This document shows positions 16,851 through 27,418 of a stretch of DNA of 64,000 bases, piece by piece. Within the stretch, counting starts at the first letter, position 1; each line of letters opens with the position of its first letter. The DNA is from Actinomycetota bacterium. GTDB lineage: Bacteria > Actinomycetota > Acidimicrobiia > Acidimicrobiales > Ilumatobacteraceae. A model generated the notes under the pieces. It was not told the origin of the DNA. It saw nothing but the letters and a program-made list of their open reading frames with translations, and did no database searches. Where the stretch lies: positions 31,528 through 95,527 of the forward strand of contig JAPKZX010000023.1 of the NCBI GenBank assembly GCA_026393575.1, given 5' to 3'. The translations under genes were made by a program, and so were the position numbers.

Positions 16851-18019
16851 TTCACCAGTCGTTCTGACGCTTCATGAATTGTGGACAGTTGTTTGCAAAA
16901 CGCGAAGCGAACGAGATGTGTTCCTTCTGCAGCATGTGTTGGATGGTAAAGCACTGAAGATGGAATAGCCACCACCCCACAAGCATGCGGTAGCTGTTGA
17001 CAAAACTCGAGGCTATTCAAGTGTGACCACCTGCTGCTGATGTCTGCAGTGATGAAATATGTGCCCTCTGGCTTGATGGGCGCAAGGCCTGCAGCAGTCA
17101 AAGCGTTCGTGAGTATGTCCCGCTTCTCTTGTAGATCTGCAGCAAGTGTCGAGAAATACTCGTCAGGGAGGCGCAGTCCAGCGGCAATGGCAACTTGGAA
17201 AGGTGTTCCACCGGCAAATGTAAACAACTGCTTCGCCATTCGTACCGCGTTAACAAGGTGTGCTGGTGCACAGGCCCAACCAATTTTCCATCCCGTCACA
17301 TTGAACGATTTGCCACCTGAAGAAATAGTGATGGTGCGTTCGTGCATGCCGGGAAGAGTTGCGATGGGGACATGAACTGCGTTGTCAAACACAAGATGTT
17401 CATACACTTCGTCCGAAATAACAATGAGGTCACGTTCAATTGCGTGCCGAGCAATGATTCTCAATTCTTCAGTGGTGAAGACTGTGCCCGTTGGGTTGTG
17501 CGGTGAGTTGAGAAGAATGACTCGCGTCTTGCCTGAAAATGCTCGTGCTAGTTCTGCTTCATCAAATGTGTATCGACCATCATGCTGCGGGCGAAGTGTG
17601 ACGGGTCTAAGCACTGCGCCACCAAGTGATGTGAGTCCTGCATAGGTATCGAAGAGCGGTTCAAAGACCACGACTTCGTCTTCGTCATTGAGAAGCCCTA
17701 ACAACGATGCGGCAATGGCCTCACTTGCGCCGACTGTAATAAGAATTTCAGTGTTGGGGTCGTACTCAAGTTCCCAGAACCGTTTTTGGTGTTCACTCAC
17801 TGCTTGTCGTAGGTCGGCGACGCCAATGCCAGGCGGATACTGATTGTTTCCCAGTGCTATTTGTTCTTGCGCAGTTAGCAGTACCTCGGGTGGACCGTCG
17901 TAGTCCGGGAATCCTTGCCCCAGGTTTATGGCGCCAGTCTGTAACGCGAGCGCAGTCATCTCAGCAAAGATGGAGGCTCCAAAGCCTTCCAATCGATGGG
18001 CGAGAGGCGAGTTGGTCAC
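16841..18019 (-). CDS. Class I PLP aminotransferase (kynurenine/glutamine/methionine aminotransferase-like)
   Basis: INLGQGFPDYDGPPEVLL, LLNSPHNPTGTVFT, ISSGGKSFNVTGWKIGW. Confidence 0.93.
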   Translation of the reverse strand: MTNSPLAHRLEGFGASIFAEMTALALQTGAINLGQGFPDYDGPPEVLLTAQEQIALGNNQYPPGIGVADLRQAVSEHQKRFWELEYDPNTEILITVGASEAIAASLLGLLNDEDEVVVFEPLFDTYAGLTSLGGAVLRPVTLRPQHDGRYTFDEAELARAFSGKTRVILLNSPHNPTGTVFTTEELRIIARHAIERDLIVISDEVYEHLVFDNAVHVPIATLPGMHERTITISSGGKSFNVTGWKIGWACAPAHLVNAVRMAKQLFTFAGGTPFQVAIAAGLRLPDEYFSTLAADLQEKRDILTNALTAAGLAPIKPEGTYFITADISSRWSHLNSLEFCQQLPHACGVVAIPSSVLYHPTHAAEGTHLVRFAFCKQLSTIHEASERLVNWK

Positions 18020-18040
18020 ATCTCTAGCGTATGCGTTGAG

Positions 18041-19042
18041 TTAAGCGGTCCATCCAGCGAACGCATCGATCATGGCGGTGACATCGCCCAGTGGGTACAA
18101 GATGGGGCAGGTTGCTCCGTCTTTCATGTATTCACGCACTTTTGCGCGTGCATCATCTGGTGTTCCTGATGCGGTCAACATCTGAACAATCTCATCAGGT
18201 ACCAATTTGGATGCAGCCACAACTTGTTCGTGAGTGGCTGGCCATGTGAGCACTTCGCCGACCTTGTCGAGCAAAGACTGCGGCACACCTGAGGCCTTCA
18301 TGATGTGTGGCTGCTGGCCGAGATATTGGGTCACCATCAGACGAGCCATGTCGAGTGCGGTCTTGCGATCTTCGTGAACACTGCATACAACAAGTTGTGG
18401 GCGGTCAATGTTTTCCCACTTACGACCTGCTTTGTCGGCGCCAATGGCAAGGTGTTCGAGAGCCTTCTTGTTGTAATCAGGTGAAACCAAATAGTTGAGT
18501 ACTACGCCATCGCAAATCTCTCCGGCTAATTCCATCATTTGCATGCCTGTGGCGCCGAGGTAAATAGGAACATCCTTCGGACGACGGTCTTGATATACGT
18601 AATCAAGTTCAACACCATCAAGTTGTACAAACTCGCCATTCATAGTGACTGTCTCGTTTGCTAACAATGCTCGAACAGCAGTCACAATCTCGCGCATGGC
18701 ACGAAGTGGTTTGTTGCGAGTGATGCCAACTTTTGCAGCAAGCGGATCCCACCACGCGCCAATTCCAAGTATCACTCTGCCTGGAGCAAGATCGTCGAGT
18801 GTAGAAAACGTTGCAGCGAGGCGTGCTGGGTTACGTGTCCAACAATCAACTACACCAGAACCAATCTTGATCTTGTCCGTGACTGCGGCAAAGGCAGACA
18901 TAGGAACAATTGCATCACGTACGAGGCGGCTATCGGCTTGCCATACGGCTTCGAAACCTTTTTCTTCTGCGTACTTGGCGTACTGCATGCCTTCAGAGAT
19001 TGGGTGAGCGTCTTGAAGATAGAGAGCGGCTGGACTTGTCAT
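18041..19042 (-). CDS. LLM-class F420-dependent oxidoreductase
   Basis: [64 protein letters not shown]. Confidence 0.88.
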   Translation of the reverse strand: MTSPAALYLQDAHPISEGMQYAKYAEEKGFEAVWQADSRLVRDAIVPMSAFAAVTDKIKIGSGVVDCWTRNPARLAATFSTLDDLAPGRVILGIGAWWDPLAAKVGITRNKPLRAMREIVTAVRALLANETVTMNGEFVQLDGVELDYVYQDRRPKDVPIYLGATGMQMMELAGEICDGVVLNYLVSPDYNKKALEHLAIGADKAGRKWENIDRPQLVVCSVHEDRKTALDMARLMVTQYLGQQPHIMKASGVPQSLLDKVGEVLTWPATHEQVVAASKLVPDEIVQMLTASGTPDDARAKVREYMKDGATCPILYPLGDVTAMIDAFAGWTA

Positions 19043-19060
19043 GGATTCTCCTAGGAAGTA

Positions 19061-21658
19061 TTAATCGGCAGTATCGGAAGTTTTAGGTTTCATCGGCAAT
19101 CGTGTCCGCCATATTCCGTCTGCGGCGTGAAGAGCTGCAGCCACAGCTGGGGCAGTGGGAACAAGACCAATCTCGCCGACTCCCTTAATGCCGTACGGGC
19201 TTCGTGGCTGAGGACACTCAACCATGATCACGTCGATTGGTGGCATGTCTTTCGGGCGAATAATGCCGAGAGAACGCAATGTCATATTGGTGGGGAAGCC
19301 GTTTTCATCGCTAGGGAAGTCTTCAGTGAGTGCATAGCCAAGACCCATGTGAACGGCGCCTTCAATCTGTCCTTCACACAGGGTGGGATTGACTGCTTTG
19401 CCCACATCGTGAACTGCAACAACTTTTTCGATTGCTTGAGTTTCTTTATCCATCACCACGAGCTGTGCTGCATAGCCAAACGCTGAGTGAATGGTGGGGT
19501 TCACAACACCTGGTTCACCAAGATGTTGCGTCCAATCCACTACATATTCGCCCATGTAATCCACCCCAACTTGCCGTCCGCCTTCGTCGGCCTTCAAACA
19601 TGCTTCCCGCACGCTTGCTGCAGCCATGAGTGTTCCTCTGCTGCCAGTGGTCTGGCCAAAGCCGAGTTGTCGTGTGGTGTCAACGATGACGCGAATAGAT
19701 GCTGGATCAATTCCGAGTTCTTCTACTGCAACCTGAAGCGCCACAGTGTGAACTCCTTGTCCCATTTCGGTCCAACCATGGCGCACTTCAACGAGTCCGT
19801 CGTTACGGAAGTGGATAACCGCTCGAGTGACTTCTCTAAATCCATTACCAAGGCCAGAGTTCTTTAGGCCAAGTCCAAGTCCGACTGCTTTGCCTTCGCT
19901 GATTGCTTTGTCGTAGGCAGGCTTGATCGTGTCGAGGCATTCTTCAGCGCCTAAGCAACCATCGTCCATGATTTGACCAGGACCCCATACTTCGCCGGGG
20001 TGAATAACGTTTTGTTTACGAATGTCCCAACCGGAAATTCCCGCCATCTCTGCGAGGCGGTCGAGGCAACCTTCCATAGCAAACTGTGCTTGGTTCGCAC
20101 CGAATCCACGGAAAGCACCACAAACGGGGTTGTTAGTGCGCACTGCGACAGAGGAGACATCAACTGAAGGTGTGTGATACGGGCCAGTGGCATGGCCAGC
20201 TGCGCGTTCAAGAACTTTCATACCGACAGATGCGTATGCGCCAGAGTCACCAATCATGCGAGCGCGCACAGCAGTGAGTTTGCCATTTGCGTCGCAGCCA
20301 ACTGTGTACTCCATGCGAATGGGGTGCCGTTTGGCGTGCATTAGCAAACTCTCTTCGCGAGACAGCGTGCACTTGACAGGCTTTTGCATCAGCCATGCGG
20401 CTAACGCTGTTTGTCCTTGGTTCGACATGTCTTCTTTGCCGCCGAATGCGCCACCATTGGAAACCAATTCAACTGTGACGGCTTCGGTTGGAACATTCAA
20501 GATGGCACAAATCTGATCGCGGTCGTCCCACACACCTTGACCACCGGAATACACGTGCATTGTGCCATCAGTTGCATTGGGTACTGCGAGTGTTGATTCG
20601 GGTTCAAGGAAAGCGTGTTCAATTCGCTGAGTATGGAAAGTCTCTGTAACAACATGCGCGCTATTGGCTAATGCATGTGTGGCGTCGCCACGTTGGTACT
20701 CGCTACGCGAAAGGACATTTGAGTCTGTTCCCCATACAGCGATCTCTGAACTCTCGACTGCTGCAACAGCGTCTACAACAGGTGTAAGCGGGGAGTAGGC
20801 AACATTGATTAGCTCTGCAGCAGCCCGTGCTTGTCGACGCGTATCGGCAACCACAATTGCCAGAACGTCTCCTGCGTAAGAAGTGCGCTCACCAACGCCA
20901 ATGAAGACTGGCCAGTCCTTGTAGATGATTCCAACTCTGATGTCACCGGGCACATCGTCGGCGGTAAAGACTGCGTGGACACCAAGTGCCGCTAGTGCTG
21001 CACTGGTGTCTATTGACAAAATATCTGCGCGGGTGTGTTGCGTGAGGTGAAGTGCGGCGTGCAACATGCCTGGCACACGAATGTCGTCCACATATCCGCG
21101 ATCTCCAAGGGCGAGTTCAGCGGCCTCGTATTTGCTGCCGCGAGATCCAACACCTTGCGGCAGCGAGATATCGACTGGCGTACCTTTCGCAACAGACTCA
21201 ATGGCGTCAAGAACTTTCACATAACCGGTGCAACGACACAGATGTGCACCAAGGTGACGTGCCATGTCTTCACGCTTTAGGTCGGCGCCTTTTTTATCAA
21301 TCTGAGATTTTGCACGCATGACAATGCCTGGAATACAAAAACCGCACTGCAGACCGCCGCAAGACGCAAAGGCATCGGAGAACTTCTGACGTTCTTCATC
21401 AGGAATTCCTTCAAGGGTGACAATGTCTTTGCCTTGCGCCTTAGCAACGGAATACTGACACGAGACTTGTGCTTTGCCGTCGATCATGATGGTGCAGCAA
21501 CCGCACTGACCCGTAGGGGAACAGCCATCCTTGGCGGAGGTGACATTGAGTTCGTCGCGTAGCGCGGCCAACAAGTGTGGGTGATCGCTGTCCACTGACA
21601 CTTCTGCGCCGTTCACGCGAAACGAAATGCGGGTTGCAGGGGCGGCTAGGTCAGTCAT
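19061..21658 (-). CDS. Molybdopterin-dependent aldehyde/xanthine oxidoreductase with fused N-terminal [2Fe-2S] domains (Mop-like, no FAD domain)
   Basis: N-term CSPTGQCGCC and CGGLQCGFC..CRCTGY clusters joined to a molybdopterin subunit (NGGAFGGKEDMSNQ, GAFRGFGANQAQFAME, KGVGEIGLVPTAPAVAAAL). Confidence 0.92.
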   Translation of the reverse strand: MTDLAAPATRISFRVNGAEVSVDSDHPHLLAALRDELNVTSAKDGCSPTGQCGCCTIMIDGKAQVSCQYSVAKAQGKDIVTLEGIPDEERQKFSDAFASCGGLQCGFCIPGIVMRAKSQIDKKGADLKREDMARHLGAHLCRCTGYVKVLDAIESVAKGTPVDISLPQGVGSRGSKYEAAELALGDRGYVDDIRVPGMLHAALHLTQHTRADILSIDTSAALAALGVHAVFTADDVPGDIRVGIIYKDWPVFIGVGERTSYAGDVLAIVVADTRRQARAAAELINVAYSPLTPVVDAVAAVESSEIAVWGTDSNVLSRSEYQRGDATHALANSAHVVTETFHTQRIEHAFLEPESTLAVPNATDGTMHVYSGGQGVWDDRDQICAILNVPTEAVTVELVSNGGAFGGKEDMSNQGQTALAAWLMQKPVKCTLSREESLLMHAKRHPIRMEYTVGCDANGKLTAVRARMIGDSGAYASVGMKVLERAAGHATGPYHTPSVDVSSVAVRTNNPVCGAFRGFGANQAQFAMEGCLDRLAEMAGISGWDIRKQNVIHPGEVWGPGQIMDDGCLGAEECLDTIKPAYDKAISEGKAVGLGLGLKNSGLGNGFREVTRAVIHFRNDGLVEVRHGWTEMGQGVHTVALQVAVEELGIDPASIRVIVDTTRQLGFGQTTGSRGTLMAAASVREACLKADEGGRQVGVDYMGEYVVDWTQHLGEPGVVNPTIHSAFGYAAQLVVMDKETQAIEKVVAVHDVGKAVNPTLCEGQIEGAVHMGLGYALTEDFPSDENGFPTNMTLRSLGIIRPKDMPPIDVIMVECPQPRSPYGIKGVGEIGLVPTAPAVAAALHAADGIWRTRLPMKPKTSDTAD

Positions 21659-21747
21659 CAGGGTCTAACTTATACGATTTGTAAAACTAAAAGCCATAAA
21701 AATCAAGGGTTCACGCCTACTGGGGAGTAAGAGAATAGGGTTCAGCC

Positions 21748-22731
21748 ATGAAATCTGCTTGGATCCGTCGGCCTGTCATGGGCCTTGCCGTCCTGCTGAT
21801 GGCAGTTGTTCTCACCGTTGTAAGCCCGCTGTGGCTGGTGGTGACCGTTCTGGTTGATGCTGTTCGTGGCCGTTGGAGACTCCCACTAGCGCGCTTCGTG
21901 GCATTCGGAACCTTCTGGGCATGGCTTGAAACTTCTGGAATTGCCATTGCACTGTTTTTCGTTATCACCGGCAGGGGCCACAGCGTGAAGGCCCACTACA
22001 AGCTTCAAAAGTGGTGGACGCGCAGTATGGTGCAGGCACTGGGGTTCACGGTGGGCTTAAAGATCACAGTGGAAGGTGCTGAAGAGATCGGGACCGGCCC
22101 AGTGATTGCCTTGTGTCGGCACGCAAGTTTGGCGGACTCCATCATGAGTGCATGGGTGGTTGCCACTCATTGCAAACTCAACCCACGCTACGTGTTGAAA
22201 AAAGAATTGAAGATGGATCCATGTCTCGACATTTTGGGTCACCGACTCCCGAACTACTTCGTTGACCGTGGGTCTTTGAACATCTCTGCAGAGTTGCAGG
22301 GTATTGAACAAATGGCTTCAGGACTAGGCGTTGGTGATGTTGCCGTCATATTCCCCGAAGGCAGTCGAGCAAGTGGCAAGAAACGCACGCGTGCAATCGA
22401 ACGACTGCGTGAGCGTGCTCCAGAACGCGCAGCTCGACTCGAGGGTTTGCGCTACTTGATTGCGCCAAAACCTGCGGGCGCATCGGCTTTATTGAATGCG
22501 GTCCCGCACGCGAACATCGTGACGATGTGGCACAGCGGATTTGATGGCCTCGACACTTTCTCTGGCATCGTGCGTCATCTTGGCAATTCCAAGGCGCGTG
22601 TCCATGTGCGAGTGCAGGAGTACGAGCGTTCTACTATTCCTACAGGAGATGCGTTCACCGAATGGCTCGACAATCGTTGGGTTGAGATGGATGCAGCAGT
22701 AGCGAATCAGTTACAAATAGAAAAGAGTTAA
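21748..22731 (+). CDS. 1-acyl-sn-glycerol-3-phosphate acyltransferase-like (PlsC family)
   Basis: ALCRHASLADS (HX4D-like), VAVIFPEGSRASG motifs. Confidence 0.82.
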   Translation: MKSAWIRRPVMGLAVLLMAVVLTVVSPLWLVVTVLVDAVRGRWRLPLARFVAFGTFWAWLETSGIAIALFFVITGRGHSVKAHYKLQKWWTRSMVQALGFTVGLKITVEGAEEIGTGPVIALCRHASLADSIMSAWVVATHCKLNPRYVLKKELKMDPCLDILGHRLPNYFVDRGSLNISAELQGIEQMASGLGVGDVAVIFPEGSRASGKKRTRAIERLRERAPERAARLEGLRYLIAPKPAGASALLNAVPHANIVTMWHSGFDGLDTFSGIVRHLGNSKARVHVRVQEYERSTIPTGDAFTEWLDNRWVEMDAAVANQLQIEKS

Positions 22732-22734
22732 GCC

Positions 22735-23511
22735 ATGGCAGATGCAATGTTGGTAGCGGCAATCACAATTCTGTGCATCATGGTTGCTACCTGGTTACTG
22801 AGTTTGGTTCTGAAGAATGCTTCAATCGTCGACATTGTGTGGGGTCTCGGTTTTGCAATTACGTCATGGGTTTTAGCCATCACAATTGACGGCGATAACA
22901 CCCGACAGATTTTGCTTGCAGTCATGGTGGGGTCATGGGGGCTTCGACTAGGTGGTTACCTCGCCAAGCGCAATATTGGTCATGGGGAAGACTGGCGCTA
23001 CAAAGCGATGCGCAAAAAGAAGGGTGCACGCTTTGGTTTGATCAGTTTGGTCACTGTGTTTGGTCTGCAGGGCGTTCTCATGTGGGTCGTCTCGCTTCCT
23101 GTCATGTTTGGAAATTCCGATGCAACACCAGGAGTTGGGCCACTTGCAGTCATCGGTGTCATGGTGTGGGCTGTTGGGCTTTCTTTCGAAGCTGTTGGTG
23201 ATTGGCAACTGGTCCAGTTCAAGAAGGATCCGAATAACGCTGGAAAGGTAATGCAAACCGGTTTGTGGAGCCTGACGCGTCACCCGAATTATTTTGGTGA
23301 TGCATTGTTGTGGTGGGGCATTGGCATTGTGGGTGCCGAGACCGGCATCGGAGTCATCGGCTTCATCGGGCCAGTCGTAATGACTGTGTTCTTGTTGCGC
23401 GTATCAGGTGTTCCCATGTTGGAGCGTTCGCTGATGAAGCGTCGTGAGGGATACGCAGAGTACGCCGCTCGTACAAGTGCATTTATTCCGCGGCCGCCGA
23501 AACGAATCTAA
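22735..23511 (+). CDS. DUF1295/steroid 5-alpha-reductase C-terminal family membrane protein
   Basis: GLWSLTRHPNYFGDALLWWGI; ASIVDIVWGLGFA. Confidence 0.9.
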   Translation: MADAMLVAAITILCIMVATWLLSLVLKNASIVDIVWGLGFAITSWVLAITIDGDNTRQILLAVMVGSWGLRLGGYLAKRNIGHGEDWRYKAMRKKKGARFGLISLVTVFGLQGVLMWVVSLPVMFGNSDATPGVGPLAVIGVMVWAVGLSFEAVGDWQLVQFKKDPNNAGKVMQTGLWSLTRHPNYFGDALLWWGIGIVGAETGIGVIGFIGPVVMTVFLLRVSGVPMLERSLMKRREGYAEYAARTSAFIPRPPKRI

Positions 23512-23520
23512 GGTTCGAAT

Positions 23521-24678
23521 TTAAAGAGCGGCAAGGGCCTGATGAATGTCGTCAACGAGATCGTCGGCGTCTTCAAGCCCAATGGAGAATCGCAATAGAC
23601 CAGCGGTGACTCCGAGAGATTCAAGTTCACTTGGAGGAAGCCCTACGTGTGTACTTGTTGCTGGGTGGCACACCAAGGTCTCTGGACCACCGAACGATGT
23701 TGCAATGTGGGCAATACGAAGTTTCGATACAAAGGCTTCACAAGTTGCGAAGTCGCCATCTAGTTCTAAGGCGAACACTGTTCCGCCAAACCGCATTTGT
23801 CGCCGCGCAAGTTCATGTTGTGCGTGTGACTCAAGAAATGGGTGCTGCACTGAAACAACTTTGGAATGGCTCTCGAGAGACCGTGCAATGGTGAGAGCAG
23901 ATGTGTTCTGGTGTTGCAGTCGAACGCCGAGCGTGCGTAACCCACGAAGAGCGTTCAGTGCGTCATGCGGTGATGGCGATGCGCCGTGCATGACTGAATA
24001 AGCCCACACCGCGTCAATGAGGTCTTTCTCTCCGGCAATGACGCCGAGCAACGCATCGTTGTGTCCGCCAATTCCTTTGGTCGCAGAATGCAAAACAATG
24101 TCTACGCCAAAGTCGAGTGGACGCTGACCAAGAGGTGTTGAAAGTGTGGAATCAACAATGGTGAATGGTCCGTTGATTGCGCCAAGCTCTTCAAGGTTGG
24201 TGACGGAGAGGCGGGGATTGGAGGGAGTTTCTGCAAGCACAAGCATGGTGCGTCCTGGTTGAACAGCTGCTGCAAATGAGCCCGGAACGGTTGGGTCCAC
24301 AAAAGTTGTTTCAATTCCAAGGCGCTGACACGGGCCCTGCAGGAAAGAAAGCGTGGCGCCGTAAATGTTGTTCTGCGCAACGATGTGAGATCCCTGACTA
24401 CAGAACGCCAAGATGACAGACGAGATGGCTCCCATGCCAGAGCCGAACGCGAGTGCGCTTTCAGCACCCTCAAGAGTTGCGATGGCATCTTCAAATTGAG
24501 TCACGGTGGGGTTTGAGAATCGCGAGTAAAACGTCTCGGAGCGAAGCCCTGTGGCGCGACGAGTGGCGTCGAGAAGGCTCTCGGACTCCCACACGGTGTT
24601 TGGCCACAGCGCAGGCGCAAGTGACCGAGATGAGTCTCTTCCGGCAGTGATTGCTGTGGTTTCGGGCTTATTCGGCAC
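23521..24678 (-). CDS. Cys/Met metabolism PLP enzyme (cystathionine gamma-synthase family)
   Basis: LRSETFYSRFSNPTVTQFEDAIATLEGAESALAFGSGMGAIS; VLHSATKGIGGHNDALLG. Confidence 0.88.
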   Translation of the reverse strand: MPNKPETTAITAGRDSSRSLAPALWPNTVWESESLLDATRRATGLRSETFYSRFSNPTVTQFEDAIATLEGAESALAFGSGMGAISSVILAFCSQGSHIVAQNNIYGATLSFLQGPCQRLGIETTFVDPTVPGSFAAAVQPGRTMLVLAETPSNPRLSVTNLEELGAINGPFTIVDSTLSTPLGQRPLDFGVDIVLHSATKGIGGHNDALLGVIAGEKDLIDAVWAYSVMHGASPSPHDALNALRGLRTLGVRLQHQNTSALTIARSLESHSKVVSVQHPFLESHAQHELARRQMRFGGTVFALELDGDFATCEAFVSKLRIAHIATSFGGPETLVCHPATSTHVGLPPSELESLGVTAGLLRFSIGLEDADDLVDDIHQALAAL

Positions 24679-24767
24679 GATTTGATGCTAACCACGAAAA
24701 CCCGACTCAAAAGGGGGTATTTAGAGGTTTCTGCCTTCAACTACTTCAGTGGGGTACCCTGATAAGC

Positions 24768-24938
24768 ATGTTCTCATACTTAGATGCCGGTACAGGCAGC
24801 ATGTTGGTCTCAATTCTTGGCGGTGGCCTTGCCGGTATCGGAGTTTTCTGGAAGATGATGCGCGCGAAGATCACGGGCAAGCCAATGCCGATCAGCGACG
24901 TTGACGAAGACGACACTGACGACTCCTCTCATAACTGA
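24768..24938 (+). CDS. Small single-TM protein with YLDAGTGSM N-terminus
   Basis: MFSYLDAGTGSMLVSILGGGLAGIGVFWKMMRAKITG plus acidic tail; immediately upstream of and codirectional with the methyltransferase. Confidence 0.65.
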   Translation: MFSYLDAGTGSMLVSILGGGLAGIGVFWKMMRAKITGKPMPISDVDEDDTDDSSHN

Positions 24939-24941
24939 CCC

Positions 24942-26342
24942 ATGTCGCAACTACATCAGGATTCAGGTTCTTTTCGTGACCCTCTGAGCAGAGTTTTTGT
25001 GGGCAACGGTGAAGTTGTCCGTGCCTTTACTGCAATCGGCGCAAAAGACATTGAAAAGGTATGGAAGAAAGCTTCTATTCAGAACGCTTTGGCTTCTGGG
25101 GAACTCATCGAGTCGAACCTTGTCTCGCCAGCGTCGGTAGGGCTAAACGACCCGTGGGTGACTGCAATGACGCACCCACTCATTCCATTTATCTCATATC
25201 CGTACGAGTGGACATTCAGCATGCTGAAAGACGCTGCACAATTGCAATTGAAACTCACTCGTGAGACTTTGGCAGATGGCATTGGTCTGAAAGATGCAAC
25301 GCCGTACAACGTTCAGTTCATCGGATCACGCCCTCAGTTCATTGATGCTGGCTCCTTCGAGAAGCGCCGCAAGGGTGACCCGTGGTACGGATATCGCCAG
25401 TTCTGCGAGATGTACTTGTATCCACTGATGATGCAGGGCTACTTGGGCGTGGGATTTCAACAGTTTCTACGCGGTTCAGTGAATGGCATAGCGCCAGACA
25501 CCATGCGCAAACTGTTGCCAGCAAGTATTCGTCGCCCGCGTAAAGGTCGTCTGACTCACGTTGTGTTGCATGCAGCTGCACAGAATCGCTTTGCCGACAG
25601 CGATAACAACATGAAGAGCGATGCAGCAAAGGCTGGCATGAATGCTCAGGTGCTCGATGCAACATTGCGCAAACTGCAAGGCATCGTGAAAAAGATTTCA
25701 CTTGGCGATAAGAAGTCCACCTGGTCTGAGTATTCAGAGCGTGGGCACTACATCGAATCAAGTCTCGATGAGAAGCAAAAGTTTGTGCGTGACGCTGTGG
25801 CATCTGCACCGCGTAAACAAGTGTGGGATATTGGTTGTAACGATGGTGTGTTTAGTCGCATCGCAGCTGCTCACTCTGACTATGTTGTCGCAATGGATGC
25901 TGACCCGCTTGTGGTCGACCGTTTGTACAACACGTTGAAAGCAGAGAAGAACGAACAAATTCTTCCGTTGTATGTCGATCTCACCGACTCTGGTGGTGGC
26001 GTTGGTTGGCGTGGACAAGAACGTCCAGGAGTTTTTGATCGCGGTCGTCCCGACATCGTGATGGCTCTTGCAGTTATTCACCACATGGCAATTACTTTCC
26101 ATGTTCCACTCGCATCTCAGCTAGATATGTTCCGTGACCTCACTCCAGAACTCATCATTGAAATGCCTCATGCGGACGACCCAATGGTGCGTAAATTGCT
26201 CACAAACAAGCGCGATGGAATCCACGACGATTTCACGCTCGAGGAGTTTGAACGCCTCTTGAATGAGCGCTTTACCGTGAAGTCAAAGATGCTTCTTTCG
26301 AGTGGAACTCGCACGATTTTCCACGCTGTTCGTAAGCCCTAG
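24942..26342 (+). CDS. Class I SAM-dependent methyltransferase with N-terminal extension
   Basis: KQVWDIGCNDGVFSRIAAAHSDYVVAMDADP motif I; IVMALAVIHHMAI. Confidence 0.85.
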   Translation: MSQLHQDSGSFRDPLSRVFVGNGEVVRAFTAIGAKDIEKVWKKASIQNALASGELIESNLVSPASVGLNDPWVTAMTHPLIPFISYPYEWTFSMLKDAAQLQLKLTRETLADGIGLKDATPYNVQFIGSRPQFIDAGSFEKRRKGDPWYGYRQFCEMYLYPLMMQGYLGVGFQQFLRGSVNGIAPDTMRKLLPASIRRPRKGRLTHVVLHAAAQNRFADSDNNMKSDAAKAGMNAQVLDATLRKLQGIVKKISLGDKKSTWSEYSERGHYIESSLDEKQKFVRDAVASAPRKQVWDIGCNDGVFSRIAAAHSDYVVAMDADPLVVDRLYNTLKAEKNEQILPLYVDLTDSGGGVGWRGQERPGVFDRGRPDIVMALAVIHHMAITFHVPLASQLDMFRDLTPELIIEMPHADDPMVRKLLTNKRDGIHDDFTLEEFERLLNERFTVKSKMLLSSGTRTIFHAVRKP

Positions 26343-26402
26343 TCCGACGGGAGCGAAGGAGCGCCGATAGCATTACCGAGTCGTGGTGTTCGCACCGCTA
26401 CT

Positions 26403-26474
26403 GGCGACGTGGCCGAGTGGTTTAGGCAAGGGCCTGCAAAGCCCTGTACCTGGGTTCGATTCCCAGCGTCGCCT
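26403..26474 (+). tRNA. tRNA-Cys (anticodon GCA); CCA encoded at 26475-26477
   Basis: Cloverleaf read by eye: acceptor GGCGACG/CGTCGCC, anticodon arm AGGGC-CTGCAAA-GCCCT, T arm CTGGG-TTCGATT-CCCAG. Confidence 0.93.
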
Positions 26475-26485
26475 CCAATATGGAG

Positions 26486-26515
26486 ATTGATTCACACAAG
26501 AATCAATGGTTTTTT
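26486..26515 (+). terminator. Intrinsic terminator downstream of tRNA-Cys
   Basis: ATTGATTC-ACACAA-GAATCAAT followed by GGTTTTTT. Confidence 0.8.
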
Positions 26516-27396
26516 ATGCACATAGCGGGCACAACACGCGCTCAGTCTTTGCCTCACATGTAGGGCACAGCAGCAAGCGCACGCGACAGGTGGAAACATC
26601 GCAGTTGTGGAAGTGGTTATCTGCTTCGCCGCAACTTTGGCATTCACCGATGACTGCTGCGTCTTGAGCGAATTCCATTTTGAGGCGACGATCGAACACG
26701 TAGAGGGACCCTTCCCATAGGCCATCGTTGCGAAAGGTTTCTACATATCGAACGATGCCACCATCAATTTGGTACACCTCTTTGAAACCGCGTTTCTTCA
26801 TGATGGCTGACAACACTTCACAGCGAATTCCGCCGGTGCAATAGGAAATGATTGCCTTGTCTTTGAGGTGGTCGTATTTGCCGCTCTCAATTTCAGAAAC
26901 AAATTCTGGAGTAGTGGCGATGTTTGGCACCACAGCATTTTTGAAACGACCAATGCGCGCTTCAAATTCGTTACGTCCGTCGAAGAACACAACATCGTCA
27001 CCTCGTTGCGCAACCAGTTCATTGACTTCGACGGGGGAGAGATGTTGACCTCCACCAATGACGCCATTCTCGTCAACTTGAATTTCGTCTGGTACGCCGA
27101 AAGTAACTATTTCGTCTCGTACGCGAATTTGTAAGCGTGGAAAATCGTCTGCTCCGCCTTCAGACCATTTGAAATCGATGTCTTTGAATGGCGCATACTC
27201 GCGAGTGAGACGGCGGTACATCTTGACGGAATGAATTGAGCCGCCGACAGTCCCGTTAATGCCATGACGCGAGATGATGATGCGACCCTTGAGGTCGAGT
27301 GATTCACATATGTTGCGCTGCCATAGCCGAATCGCTTCTGGATCGGCTATAGGGGTGAACTTGTAATACAGGAGAATCTTGTCGTCGTTGATGACT
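26514..27396 (-). CDS. trhO: tRNA uridine(34) hydroxylase TrhO-like (rhodanese family); 5' end anomalous, only in-frame ATG at 27221
   Basis: [38 protein letters not shown]; in-frame N-terminal domain [53 protein letters not shown] lies upstream of the called ATG; C-terminal Cys-rich segment. Confidence 0.85.
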
Positions 27397-27418
27397 CAAT
27401 TTTACCTGTCATCAGGGT

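Noticed and set aside
25339-25809. 156-aa minus-strand ORF inside the methyltransferase gene
   Set aside because: Fully antisense to a well-supported CDS; no motif.
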